DNA from: Endomychus coccineus
Taxonomy: Eukaryota; Arthropoda; Insecta; Coleoptera; Endomychidae
Length of the DNA stretch: 64,000 nucleotides
Assembly: GCA_958510875.1 (NCBI GenBank)
Contig: OY294068.1
Coordinates: forward strand, 15,849,282 to 15,913,281
Direction: 5' to 3'
Shown: piece by piece, positions 23,670-36,110 of the stretch
Layout: every line of letters begins with the position of its first letter
Position numbering within the stretch: position 1 is the stretch's first letter
The notes under the pieces: model-generated
Databases searched by the model: none
Seen by the model: only the letters and a program-made list of their open reading frames with translations
Told to the model about the DNA's origin: nothing
Translations under genes and position numbers: made by a program

Positions 23670-25730
23670 CTTATTCAAGTATGCATTAACCGTGTATGGT
23701 TCACATTGCACAATAATATTGAATATTTTATTTTTAAATTTACAGAATTCTTCATACATTCAATCTCAATTGGCAAGTTGTTAAAAATTTTGATGCACAT
23801 TTAGGGACAATTTTTCTCTGTTTGTGAAAGCGTATGTGCTTGGATATATCTGAAATGTTACGTGTGTTGTAATTCAAAGATTTTTTGAAATCTGCAAAAT
23901 GTTTGAAAGTAAAAAGAAGGGATTGATAAATTATATCCCAATAACAGTTAGCAAGTTGTTTTTATTGAAAAAACGTCTGAAACTTTGTTTATACCCTAAT
24001 CCAAAGATTATTCGTATGGCACTTTTTTGCTGCCTAAATATCATCTCAACCTGATAGCTGTTACCCCAAAACTCAACAGAGATTGAAAGTTGGCATGATG
24101 AAAAACTTTTAACGTATTTTTCTCAAGTTGTGGTTTCATGGCACGTAAACTATAAATGATAGAACTCAGTTGAGGTTTTTATCTATATTTATTCCAAGAC
24201 ATTTCGAATAACAAGTGTGGTATCGTTGAATTTGTTTTTGAATGATATATCCAAAATTGTAATATTATACCGGTTGTTTCATTTAATTTAAAAAAATTAT
24301 GTTAGAGTCACGTGACCCGAAATGACAGGAACAGTTTCGACTGTTATACTATCTGCCAAATTTCATATATGTCATATTAAGAGTTTTCGAGAAATTGGAC
24401 TGTCAAAACGTCGTGGGACATCCTGTATATAAAAATTAAACAAGTTAACCTACGATATCGCTGTCGCTTGAAGTTTCAGACCAAAATATTAAAACGGAAT
24501 AATCATTTGCCGAAATATATGTTAGTTTGGCATTTGAGAGAATGGAATTAATCTGTTGCCAGAATGAGTAGTTCACCTTACACAAATGCCGAAATAGAAC
24601 ACATTTTCGACAACCGATTATTTGACTCTTATATCGCGAACTTATTCATTCCGGGAAATGGGAAAATTCGGCGTATGAGTCTAGCAACGACAGGAAACAG
24701 GAGCAGCATACGGAAGGATAATATGAATAAAGTAGCAAATTAGATAACAGAAATATTTGAATGCCAGTATCAGATATTTACTTGCTGCTTGAAGTCTTTG
24801 TTTCCGTTAATTCCTTTATTCACCATTTATCGACATTGGCATTGTATTTTTCATATTTCATATCCAATTAAGAACTCAACCAGCTGGAGAAACATTCTGT
24901 ATATCTTTGCATATACGGTCACTGACATTTCAAATCTAAAATAAGTCGAACAACGAAGACAAAGAGCTAACGTTTATAATTTTCCTCTAGTATTTTTCTT
25001 TGTTCATAAATGTACGCTAATCGGGTAATGTAATCTTTAATATTTAACTCGTTATTAGGTTGAGGTATGTAAATAGAAATATGCCGATAACGTTTGGAAT
25101 GCCCGATACGAGAATATCACCAAATATAGAATTGTTGCTTAATCTGCAAATAATGTACCGATTTTATCTGGACTAACATAAAACGAAGAATGCCGAATAT
25201 AATGATTACACGTTTCAGTTTAATGATAATCTTAGGTGGGGTAAATATTGAAATATCTAATAAAAATATTACACAACAAACAAACTAACTCAATTCGAAA
25301 ATTCTTCGGTTATTTCATGAAAGTAAATAAAAGTGATGTACCAATGATAGATTGAGGTTGTACCGGGAATGTTAAAAAAAAAACCGGGGCAATTTCTATT
25401 ACTGACAGCTCTTTTTGGATAGCTATGTCAAACGAGGAAAAAGGTTTTCCAAATTAAAAAGTAAATTATGAAAAATCGGAATCGGTTGTTAAACAAACGA
25501 TTATTTAATTTTCAAGTTGTTTATTTAGCTTCATTCGAAATATAGGTATTATTGCTGATATTTAGTTTTCATCAAAGGATTGATTGAATAAGGGATACCG
25601 AATGATGGAACCCAAGAAAATGGTATTCAAAAAAAGTTGACCAAATTGTCCGCAATATTTTATAACTGCTTATTTTCGAAGTTTTTCAACCGATTTCAAT
25701 CAAATTTGTCAATGTTTCATCAATGATTCA
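23670..25730. other. No gene seen; one possible short TIR element
   Basis: AT-rich DNA. Bases 24282-24432 start with taccggttgtttcattt and end with gggacatcctgtata, words resembling opposite ends of small TA-targeted elements, but the inverted match is weak. Nothing else is supported. Confidence 0.3.
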
Positions 25731-25734
25731 ATCA

Positions 25735-26640
25735 ATCAATCAAAAGGGGAGCAGATAAGTCCGAAGCACTTAGACCGGTTGATTGGGTCCATTGTGCGCC
25801 CCTTGATACAAGAATCAGTCCAGAAAGCCTGGCTAAGATTTTGCATGGACTGATATCTCTTATGGATTCAATCAGCATATGTGTGATCTCGAGGTGTTGT
25901 AGCCTAAGAGAAGCCAGTGCTGGACATTCTGCTAGGATATGAGTGGCCGCCTCTCCACAAGCTGAGTCTTCAACAATGCCCATTGTGTGTGAAAGTTTAT
26001 TCAGATAACAGTCTCCTGTGAGGAGTCCTGTCACCAGTTTTAGGCCTCGTCTGCTCATAGAGAGTGGGGTTTTAGAGAGTTTAGGCGAGGACTCCCTAAT
26101 GTGGGGCTTCGCTTGCCTCGTGCCGGGGGCACCACGCCACACGGAGACCCACTGTTTATCCAGTAGTTCTTTGAGGGCGTGGAGCCCGGTGGCCGATGAA
26201 ATTCCGATCGTTGAAGGGGCACTCAAGGAACCCCGTTTGGCTAGTTCATCGGCCATTTCGTTTTCCTTCACGCCAGAGTTTCCCTGCACTCCAATACAAG
26301 CCTAGAAGACACTCTGTGGGGCTGTCGGTGTAGATGTAAATCTGCCTACCTCGGTGGTTTAATCTCAGGTTTTCCAGGGCACAGGTCCATTTTGCACAGA
26401 CCTCTACCTCAGCCTGGAAAACGGTTGCGTGGGCACCTAGGGGAATTTTGTTCTCCTAGTTCGTCCTCTGTGTTATGAGGACGTGTGGTGTTTGAAACCT
26501 GCGCCAGTAGGAGGATCGGGCAGTTCTCGGCCAGATTTTGCCATGACCGCGAGGTACAGATGCATCGACCCACTGGCCCAGACCAGCCAGTCGATACGCC
26601 GTACCAGCGGCCACTGTTTTGATATGGAGTTATGGAGAAT
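25735..26640 (-). pseudogene. LINE 3' ORF: RNase H and C-terminus (R1/I-type)
   Basis: From 26640 down, the same sequence as the 4555 copy is seen, then VFQAEVEV and an IYIYTDSPTE segment (second RNase H strand), then GNSGVKENEMADELAKRGS (26289-26230, the last catalytic block of RNase HI), and a C-terminal domain with SMSRRGLKLVTGLLTGDCYLNKLS and an AATHILAECPALASLR cysteine region. The TDGS strand present in the 4.8-kb copy is deleted here near 26440, and a stop separates the last block from upstream. Confidence 0.82.
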
Positions 26641-26644
26641 TAAG

Positions 26645-28240
26645 GATTAGTACTTCGACATCATTTATAAAGCTTCAAATCTATTTAAGATAATGTTTGA
26701 TATGTGATAAGTCAGAAACTACAAGATTTCAAAATTCAAGTACTAATAATGAAATAATTTCAAGCGAATACGGTTCATACCAACACGACTTTCAAATACA
26801 GATAGAAGTTCGAAAGTTTGCGTATATTTAAGGAATACAACCCAAGTGAAAATAAAATTGGAGAAGATTTTACAACTGATTTTGCGAAGTGTTTGCTAGA
26901 ATGATGTAATTGAAATTTTTATTTACGTTGAAGCAACTTTATCATGTAATTTTTCGCAACAATCTGTCTTTAAAAAGAAATGCGCTTCCAGTTTTTCAAG
27001 ATTATAGTAATAATAGGGAGGTTTGTTAACTAAGTTTTCTCAAAACATAAACACCAGAATAAAAGTTCTTATATTTATTCTTGTGGCAAATACACACTTG
27101 TCTAGTGACCAAGCGAACAGTGAGCTTTTGCAGTCGGAACTGATGACACGAACATAGCCTTTATGATTTTGACCCAGAACTTCCAGGTCAGACTAGAATA
27201 AAAATTTGCCAACATTTTTTTCTAGTTATAGTTTCATTATTATCTATATGAATACCTGTACAATTATGAATTTTCAACCCTTCAGAAACACGTGTTTTGC
27301 ACGATTTCCCTGAAACACAATAGGGTTTTTCATCGAACAGTAAACGATTTTATGTCAAAATTTGAACGTGATAGGACCTTTCGGTTTTGAGTTATCGTGT
27401 AGACAAGCTTTTCGTGACATAAATCGAGACACACGATTTTTTCAAAGTTAAAAATACTATGAAACAGGACTTTTCTTACGATTTTAGAAATAGCTTGAGT
27501 AAATGCAATATACTCTTCCGACTTTGTCGCGAAGAGTATAATAAGCCTCAACTAAATGTTTTTTTGATTAAAGAGAAAGGAATCACATACTATTAACGTG
27601 GCCAAGAATACATTCTATGCATAATTTGATTTGTAATAAAAATAAATAAAATGGAAGGAAAAATCATTGAAAAATAATCAAAAAACAAGTTACACATTGG
27701 CACAACTAATACTACTGCGTTAACCTACAAGATTATACTAAAAAACTTTAAGAATCAACGTAGTATTGTGGAATAACAACAATAATCTTATTATTCACTT
27801 TACCTTATATCGGTTATAAACAAAGAAGCGGGCGTGGTAATCACGTGATCATTCGCCCCGCATGATTGGATGAAATTTTTTAGGTGGATTATTTGAATTC
27901 AATGTTTTCTCTAAGGTACTATAAGATGATATCCACATCATAAAATTCGATTACATGATTGGATACTCAGAAATTGTTTCGTAATCAAGTATTTGGCATA
28001 AGAAACATGAACCACGTGGGTTTGTTGACATACAACTTGCATTTTTATGCTTTCAGTACTCAAATATAAACATTTTCTTTTCGATACGTAAATACATTAC
28101 GAAAACATTAATTAATGATCGTTATGTTCCGACTCCTTATCTTCTGACTCTTATCAATTTTACAAGCCCAAATATCTACTGATATCTAGAGTTAATTGAT
28201 GTTTTCATCGTTCATACCGAGATATAAAATATTATCTTAC
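26645..28240. other. No gene recognised; possibly part of a large intron
   Basis: If the exon at 28241-28387 is real, this DNA lies in its first intron. No acceptor with a convincing downstream exon was found. Confidence 0.3.
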
Positions 28241-28387
28241 CGTAGTAGGAAGAAACGATGGCCCATTTCCATTTCCAATAGATGTCATAAAATCGACGGT
28301 GGACGACTCAAAGGACATCCGAGAACATTGACTGTCATTCGAAAAATCTGAATGATTGGACACACTATCACTTACTTCGAACTTCAT
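28241..28387 (-). CDS. Probable first coding exon of an unidentified gene
   Basis: Starting from the ATG at 28387, 49 codons (MKFEVSDSVSNHSDF...SIGNGNGPSFLPTT) run in frame to a good donor, ACG|GTAAGA, at 28241/28240 and leave in phase 0. The peptide is Ser-rich and acidic with a polar, probably disordered composition and no domain. In-frame codons upstream contain no ATG. No continuation could be found at lower coordinates; the rest of the gene would have to lie beyond one or more large introns, perhaps outside the window. Chance is possible, but codon composition is less AT-biased than that of nearby random frames. Confidence 0.45.
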
Positions 28388-28389
28388 TT

Positions 28390-29850
28390 TAATACTATTT
28401 ACTAGTTCTATTATCACGTAAGTTTACTTTGAAAGCGAGAGTAACCTTGATTTAATTTAACAAACAGCTGCTGTTTTAGACAATGAAATACAACAAACTG
28501 TAAAACAAATTACGCCAAAGAATGTCACAAACACTTGTTACTTTACAATCTACCTGAAAATGTGCTCCAACACGATCGAAAGCATGCGTTCTACAAGGAA
28601 AACAATGATTTGATGAGTCACAAGAGGGAAACCCTTCTCAGAACCACTGCTTATGATGTCAGAACTAAAAATACGCAGGTTTTTAGGGATCACAGCGAAG
28701 GAAACACTACCAATGGCGGTACAGCTTGTTACGAGAATGCTCGATCGTGAACGATGTAACGCGGTTTTGAATTGCTTCGCTAGTTCAAATTCGTAGAATG
28801 ATGACTCACCAGTTCAGCTTAAGCGTGGGTTGAAAGATTTAAATTGTAGGTATTAATTAGTTTTGTTTGCAGGATTAGTTGAATAAACAAATAACACCTT
28901 TAAGGTTCGTTTCTAAAATTCATACTCTTGACTTCGGTAATTACTTCCAAATTTTCATACATTTCAAACAGAACAACAAATTGCACAACGTTACATGTTT
29001 AATTGTTTATTGATATTTGGTAGAAAAAATTGTATACGCTAGATGATTTGGAAAGACGACTTTTATATTGAGAAATGAACCTAATCGTCTCAACATAAAA
29101 TATAATTCAATAATCAAATATATGAAATAACGGAATAAATAACGAGTGAAGTTGAATAATGAACGTGTGAAAACAAATTAAAAAACAGAAAATTTAAAAA
29201 ATATAATATTAAATTAGGTCGTCGATTTAAATAAGTATATAACTCTTTCAATCAACAATTAGGTTTAAAAAACAATATTAATACAGGAAGGTGGACTTAA
29301 CCTTAAGTTATATCATAAAGTACGAATATTTTAAACCCCCTTTTCATGATTCACGTAGCAAGTTAAAGCCACGTTACAATCCATTGTAAATAAAATCTTG
29401 CACAGTTTTACATTAACTTTGTCGATATAAAATATATTAAAGTAATAACAACTATTAAATTTGTATGTATTATACTTGAATTTAAGTAGTACTGGAATTT
29501 CATTCCAAACAAGCAATATTGTTAAAGAATCTCAATTTTTAAAAGAGATCGTTTAACTTGAGTATAAAATAAATATAATATGTTCTTTAAATAAAATACA
29601 TGAATTCGATGTATGGTTATATGTCCATCACCCTTACTAATCTTAAATCCATCAATTGCTTAATCCAATCACACGTGAAGTGGTTTCCATTTTCATCTTA
29701 AAAACGATTATTTTTCGCTTTCATTATTCCATTATTATTCTGGAACATACTCTATTTGGTCAGACCTGGAAAAAGGAGAATCACTTATAATCCCAATATT
29801 TTGCAACAATGCTTTTGCACAGCGTAACAGTATATTATATCCAGGTAAAT
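28390..29850. other. No gene recognised; upstream region of the 28.3-kb exon
   Basis: Bases 28390-28800 are somewhat richer in CG words and could hold a promoter for the minus-strand exon. The frame at 28535-28750 has no recognisable content. From 28850 on the DNA is AT-rich. Confidence 0.25.
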
Positions 29851-29851
29851 A

Positions 29852-30898
29852 GTCAAGGCTATGAACCGGAAAATAAAAAAAACATGTAAGTTCGAATCAA
29901 AAATTTTTCTTTGCATTAGCTTCAGGAGGTTCTTAGGATCATTCATACACCTTAAAATCTCTTGGAAACCCCAACCCCACCCCACCCATTGGGGGTGAAA
30001 ATGGCCCGAAATCTCCAAGTCTTGAATTGTATTTTCTACAAAAAAAGGTATTTTGGCATTTCGACCGCACCTAGGGTCTTTTTTGGGTCGCCGAACACGA
30101 ATCCGTAGCCAGATTTACTTGCAATCCATCGTAGGGGTGGTCAAATCGACAAAATTGGCCAATTTCGCACCCCTAATATGTTATTTTGCAATTTACGTGT
30201 TTTCGGAATTTCGAATGCACCAAGGGGATTTTTTGGGTTGCTGATCACGAATCCGTAGCCACATTTACATGCGATCCATCGTAGGGGTGGTAAAATTGAC
30301 GAAATTGGCCCATTTTGTACCCCTATATGTTATTTTGCAATTTACGTGTTTTTGGCATTTCGAATGCACTAAGGGGGTGCAAGATTTACTTCGAAGTAAT
30401 TTTAAAATGCAAAAACAATAAAAATTTAGAAACGTGTCAAATTAGCCATTTTTGTAAATTTCCCACCCCTACGATAATATTAAACTAAATCTGGCTTCGG
30501 AATCGTATTCAGCGACCCAAAAAACCTCCTTGGTGCATTCGAAATGCCAAAAACACGTAAATTGCAAAACATATAGGGGTGCAAAATTGGCCAATTTTGT
30601 CAATTTGACCACCCCTACGATGGATTGCAAGTAAATCTGGCTACGGATTCGAGCGACCCAAAAAATCCCCTAGGTGCACTCGAAATGCCAAAATACCTTT
30701 TTTTTGTAGAAAATACAATTCAAGTTTTGGAGATTTCGGGCCATTTTCGACCCAATCGGTGGGGTTGGGGTTCCCAAGAGGTTTTAAGGTGTATGAATGA
30801 TCCTGAGAACCTCTTAAAGCTAATTCAAAAAAAATTGTTTGATTCGAACTTACTTGTTTTTTTTTATTATAGCTAAAATCCCGGTTAATAGCCTGGAC
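29852..30898. mobile_element. Palindromic TA-flanked element, copy A (1047 bp)
   Basis: Starts gtcaaggctatgaaccgg and ends ccggttaatagcctggac, with TA on each side (29850-29851, 30899-30900). The two arms, each about 500 bp, are inverted copies of one another, so nearly the whole element can fold back. Each arm contains roughly three 150-bp subunits with the core aggttttttgggtcgctga. No coding capacity; mobilisation would need a Tc1/mariner-type transposase from elsewhere (inferred from the TA sites). Confidence 0.85.
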
Positions 30899-31180
30899 TA
30901 AAAATATTATTAAAATTTCATCAACTTTAGTTTAGAAGAAAAATCATTAAATTCTTCTCTTATGCTTAAATGATTACGGAATGTTCGTTATTTTTTCTTG
31001 GTTTATTATTATAATATGAAGTTTGCCATATACTCAAAGTCAAAGAACATTCAACATTTTAGGGTATACTTACGTCATTGAATGATACTAGTTGATAAAA
31101 ATGATAGTTTTAATGCAATGAATACAATTAAAAATATAATTCATGTCGGGTATATAGTCCAAAAGAAATAGAACCATGTA

Positions 31181-31893
31181 GTCCAGGCAACGAACCAGAA
31201 AAAAAATATATAGTAAACTAGAATTTCAAAAATTTTCTTGCATTTTGTTCCTAATACCCCATAGATCATTCATGACTATCAAGACAGCGGGGGTCGACCT
31301 TTCTACCCCCTCAAAACGGGGTTTCAACCCCTCAGAGGAGCATTCTTATAAAAACAGTCCAAAATTAATAAATTAAGAGCCGAAAATGACACCTAGTATG
31401 TTTTTTGGGTCGCTGATCACGATTTCGCAGTTAGTTTTCTCGGTAAACTCCCTCCAGATGGGAAATTTGGAAAATTTATATATGATATATAATTTATAAT
31501 TTTGTTGCAAAAATGACGTCTAGTAGGTTTTTTGGGTCGCTGATTACGATTCCGCTGTAATTTTTTCCAAAAAAGTCTCTCCAGATGGAAAATTCGGGAA
31601 ATTTGAGATTTTCCTGAGACGTTTGTGAATAATAAAGTATAATTTTGTTGCAAAAATTACCTCTAGTAGGTTTTTTGGGTTGCTGATCACGATTCCGCTG
31701 TTATTTTCCCAAAAAAATCTCTGCAGATGGAAAATTCGGGAAATTTGAGATTTTCTTGAGACGGTTATGAATAATAAAGTATAATTTTGTTGCAAAAATG
31801 ACTGGAGGTCATTACTAGAGGTAAAAAATTTTGAAATTCTAGCTTACTATATTTTTTTTTATTATGGTCTTTTTCCGGGCTTATAGCCTGGAC
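31181..31893. mobile_element. Related TA-flanked element with internal tandem units (713 bp)
   Basis: Ends gtccaggcaacgaacc and gggcttatagcctggac match copy A; TA lies at 31179-31180 and 31894-31895. Inside, a unit beginning caaaaatgacntctagtagg occurs at about 31384, 31509, 31652 and 31794 (period about 126 then 143), each with the core aggttttttgggtcgctga. Unlike copy A the units are all in one direction, so the interior is a tandem array, not a palindrome. Confidence 0.8.
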
Positions 31894-32657
31894 TAATGGT
31901 TGTTTGGCGAAGCGATAAAGATTATCATAAACTGGTATTCCATTCAATTAGTTAAATAAGTTTTCTTATAGCTTATGTATGAAACTTACACTAAATGATT
32001 AGCAGATACGTTAGAAGAGGAGGTACGGTTTTATCCCTCTCTTTTTACTTCGCGCCGAGATCTTCTTAAGGATTTTAAAAGTGGATTATTTTAATCAGAT
32101 TACTTCTCAATACCCTGGTTGGACGAAAAGGCATGTTGCCTTTGGACACCAACAGGGCAGGTGGGGTGGTTGGCTAGATTATCTATTTATCTTATCGCTA
32201 TGTTAATTTGCATTGCTAAATCTGTCAAGTTAGTTAATTGTTTCAATTCTAACAAGGATAATGGCTTTGTCAGAAGACCATGTGCGTATGTTGAAATCAA
32301 CAAGAGGGTATTTAAAAACGCTCATACATAAAGAGAACTAGTGCACTTTGCAGCGAGCTATTTTAACCTTGTGCGACTTAATATACGCTGCAGTACAAAA
32401 CACACTTGTCGAGTTTACGCAAAATTAGCAACGCTACAGATGTTCTACCAGAGAAAAAAATCGCCAGTGGTAGATCGACTAACTGTTGCGAAGGAAATCT
32501 ACCGCTCGCGAACACTTTGAAGAGCTTATTTATATTATTAGTCTTACAATAGTGAGTGGCGGTTTATCATCATCATTATTAATGGTTCAGAACAAGAATT
32601 GTAGACTTTCTAAATGAATAGTGAGCATCGTTTTTACTTCCCTCACCATACGTAGTA

Positions 32658-34810
32658 TACAAGGTGTTCCATCTCAGACGAGCCACCCCGTATATTTCTT
32701 ATCCCATAGTGAGTGGAAAAATCTCCCGTAACACGTCGAATGATTTTGTTTGGGGGACATCTTTTGACGTATATTTGAGGCTTGAACGAGCAACCCCCTG
32801 ATAGGGGGCGCTTCAACCCCTCAAAATTGAATAGGGGAGAGGGGTTGAGTGATACGTCATTTGAAAGGTCTTGGAAGCCTCTTTACAACGGTGTATGAAA
32901 AACGTAAATTTGATGAAACGTTTTCGTCAAAAATTAATTTTGTTGCTCGAATGCGCCACCTTGAATATTTTGGTTATTTGTACAATGTACAAGCTCATTT
33001 TTATTAAGCCTTTTTTACAAACTTAAACAATTTTCAAAAAATCACATTCGTAAAAAAATTGAATTGTGTTGTCATGCTTACAATGAAAAAAATGAAATCT
33101 GCGTGTTTAAATCAAATGTTCAAATTGTCCTCCATTGACTTCCATACAATAATACATTCTCTCAAACTAATAAATAAAAAAACAGCAAAACATTTCCTTA
33201 TGTTGCCTTCATTTTTTGTTCTTAGAAGGTGTTTATCTGGTTTTAACGTTTCTTCGATCATTTCATGATTTTAATCAATCTGTTGAGTTACTACTTTGCT
33301 GATTTGTTTAAAATTTCAAAAAATATGGTGTACACATTGCAAGAACGTGTTGAGCTGGTTAGCCTTTATTACCAAAATCAAAATTATGCCCGAGCGGCTG
33401 CAAGGATATTTAACGAAAACCATCCTGAACGTAGCGTTAGCCATAAGTACGTAATGGAATTGATTTCAAAATTTGTGGAGACGGGTTCAGTGATGGATGA
33501 AAAAAGGGCACCCATTGGAATTGTTAATGATGAAGGAGCAGCAGTGGCGGTATTGGGACATGTCCAACTTATGCCAAACACGCAATCTGTACGACAACTT
33601 TCTGCAGCATCCGGTATTAGCCAATCTAACGTTTTCAGAATTTTACATAAACACAAGTTCCATCCGTACAAAATTAAATTAATTCAGTAATTAAATGATA
33701 ATGATTGGGATCGAAGGCAAGAGTTTTGCGAAATTATGGTCGAGCATTTCAACAATAACCCAAATTTCTTGTACAATGTTTGCTTTTCTGAGGAATACAC
33801 TTTTTTACTTAATGGAGAGGTTAACCGGCATAACTGTAGAATTTGGAGCGATACAAATCCTCATGTATTTCGAGAAGCTCACACTCAACATCGGGAAAAG
33901 CTAAACGTTTGGGTAAGACTTTTGAAGACCACCTAATTGGACCTCTGTTTATTCCTGGTAATTTAAATGGCGAAATTTATCTTGAAATGTTGGAAAATGC
34001 GATTGATCCGTTAATAACTGAACGATCCTCTACTACTTGAACAACAAACAATTGCATTTCCAACAAGACGGAGCTCCTCCTCACTACGCCGCAACAGTGC
34101 GCCAATACCTCAATTTGCAATACCCCGGTCGTTGGATTGGAAGAAGAGGTCCAATGGAGTGGCCTGTCCGATCTCCTGACCTGAACCCTCTGGACTTCTT
34201 GTGGGGACATCTTAAGTCCAAGATTTTTGGACGAACTACGCCAAGGAATTGTAAATGAGTGTAGTCAAATAACTCCAATTATGCTGAACCATGTTAGAGA
34301 CGGTTTTCAGTCAAGATTGTATTATTGTATGGAAGTCAATGGAGGACAATTTGAACATTTGATTTAAACACGCAGATTTAATTTTTTTCATTGTAAGCAT
34401 GACAACACAATTCAATTTTTTTACAAATGTGATTTTTTGAAGATTGTTCAAGTTTGTAAAAAAGGCTTAATATAAAATGAGCTTGTACATTGTACAAATA
34501 ACCAAAATATTCAAGGTGGCGCATTCGAGCAACAAAATTAATTTCTGGCGAAAACGGTTCATCAAAATTTCATACACCGTTCTAAAGAGGCTTCCAAGAC
34601 CTTTCAAATGACGTATCTCTCAACCCCTCTCCCCTATTCAATTTTGAGGGGTTGAAGCGCCCCCTATTAGGGGGTTCCTCGTTCAAGCCTCAAATATACG
34701 TCAAAAGATGTCCCCCAAACAAAATCATTCGACGTGTTTCGGGAGATTTCTGCACTCACTATGGGATAAGAAATATACGGAGTGGCTCGTCTGAGATGGA
34801 ACATCCTGTA
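32658..34810 (+). mobile_element. Tc1-like transposon with very long terminal inverted repeats
   Basis: TIRs of roughly 490 bp: 32658-33155 and 34320-34810, outermost words tacaaggtgttccatctcag and its near complement. TA duplications are at 32656-32657 and 34811-34812. The repeat extends so far inward that the last codons of the transposase lie inside the right TIR and their complement lies in the left one. The element is complete in outline but its gene is broken. Confidence 0.9.
33325..34365 (+). pseudogene. Tc1-like transposase, several frameshifts
   Basis: The first frame (33325-33687) starts MVYTLQERVELVSLYYQNQ, the N-terminal helix-turn-helix region common in insect Tc1-like transposases, through SGISQSNVFRILHKHKFHPY to a premature stop. 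Later frames give LYNVCFSEEYTFLLNGE (first acidic site, Glu where Asp is usual), GKTFEDHLIGPLFIPGNLNG, HFQQDGAPPHYAATVRQYL with the second Asp (34058 on), and SPDLNPLDFLWGHLKSKIF with the third Asp. A further shift leads to ITPIMLNHVRDGFQ and the end NGGQFEHLI. At least three frame breaks and a mutated first catalytic residue make it non-functional. Confidence 0.88.
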
Positions 34811-34812
34811 TA

Positions 34813-35215
34813 GTGTAAGGCAAGTATTGTAATAGGGCTAAAAAAAATGTGTGTGTGTGCGTGTGTATGCGTAAGCCACATTGGAAACAATTGCGCCGTT
34901 CCTATTGGTCGCATGGATTTGAAATGACCCCGCAGTTTTTGATAGGGATATGGCTTTCAGTGATACTCGTTGAACCCAACTGGAAAATATACCCTAAGTC
35001 ATGCTGATCAAATGTCTCCATGGTCGCAACAGCCGAAGATCTCAAGATCTCGCGCAAAAAGCTGTTATGTGCCTAATACTGGAATTATCGAAAAAAATCA
35101 ATATATCCATTTAGCCACATTCATGAATAGCCATTTCCATTCCCCTATCAAAAACTGCGGGGTCCTTTTATCGATAGCTTTAAAGTGGTGAAAATAGAAA
35201 CTTTATCGTTTCTGG
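34813..35215. repeat. Interspersed repeat split by a palindromic insertion
   Basis: The outer parts (34813-34925 and about 35172-35210) match 40320-40480 in order: gtattgtaat-(a/c)gggc, a GT-rich tract, ccgttc-tattggtcg, then gctttaaag. The 40.3-kb copy is continuous, so the about 245 bp from gaccccgcagtttttgatag (34926) to its inverse ending actgcggggtc (35166) are an insertion with inverted ends of about 28 bp. Confidence 0.7.
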
Positions 35216-35301
35216 GTGCGATAGCATCGTTTGGAACGGTATTTCTGACATCCATCTTCATTTTTCCGAATGGAATTATGGTATTTTAAGACACCCGAAA
35301 A

Positions 35302-36110
35302 ATGATCTTATGCTCAGGCGGCATGTTGACAACCGACACACGGTGTTTTCCACTGAAACATCGAAACGCTCGGCTTGTCAACCAGGCTAACCTTCGGCTA
35401 CCTAAGGTCAGCCGGGCTTACATCCGAGACGAGGGCTTTTCCGCAGCTTGCCAAGATGGCGTAATCAACATCTTGGTCTATCGCCGCAACGTGATGGGTG
35501 TGCAAGTTCCTGATGTCGGCTGCATGGCCTGTCGAAAGGAGTCTGAGAGGCTTTTCCACTTGCTGACGGCATGTGCGGCAAAAGCGGCCTCGACGTACAC
35601 CCATCGCCGTAATGCGAGCCAATGGGTGTTGGCTAAGGCCATCTAAGACCAAGAACCGGCGCTACCTTACATGCCAGGAGATATTGAGTCTGTTGTCGGA
35701 AACAAAGAATGCCAGAACTACTGAAACTATTTGTTTCCGACCGTCAGGTCCATACAACCAAATATGTCTGACGTTGTCCTCCTCGATAAACAAACGAAGA
35801 CTATGTATGTCATCGAATTCTCTGCTCTTGTAGAGAAGAACATAGTCTTGAAAGAGGAGGAAAAATGGACAAAATATCAAGATCTCCTGTTCGAGCTACG
35901 TGCGCGATACCCAGGCCACAAGGTCGTGTTAGTGGTTCTGATCATCGGTGTTTTGGGTGGAATATGGTCTTCGCTACTTTCGAACTTGGAGATCATTCCG
36001 GACGGTAAGAACTCGGCGCAGATCTTGATAGACCGGATGCAGAAGGCAGTCATTCTGGTTTCTATAAAACTACATAGGGCACACGATTTAGGAACCTGAA
36101 GCTGCTTACC
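35302..36110 (+). pseudogene. R4/R2-type LINE 3' ORF: zinc knuckle and restriction-like endonuclease
   Basis: The first frame (35302-35646) contains CMACRKESERLFHLLTACAA, a C-x2-C...H-x4-C motif located just before the endonuclease in site-specific-type LINEs. A second frame (35731-36099) has DVVLLDKQTKTMYVIEFSA, then EEEKWTKYQDLLFELRARYPGHKV, giving a PD-(D/E)xK-like pattern (D...x15...EFS, K and Y in the following helix), and a hydrophobic VVLVVLIIGVLGG strand. A frameshift around 35650-35730 separates the two. The reverse transcriptase is missing. Family assignment among R4/Dong, CRE and related clades is uncertain. Confidence 0.7.
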
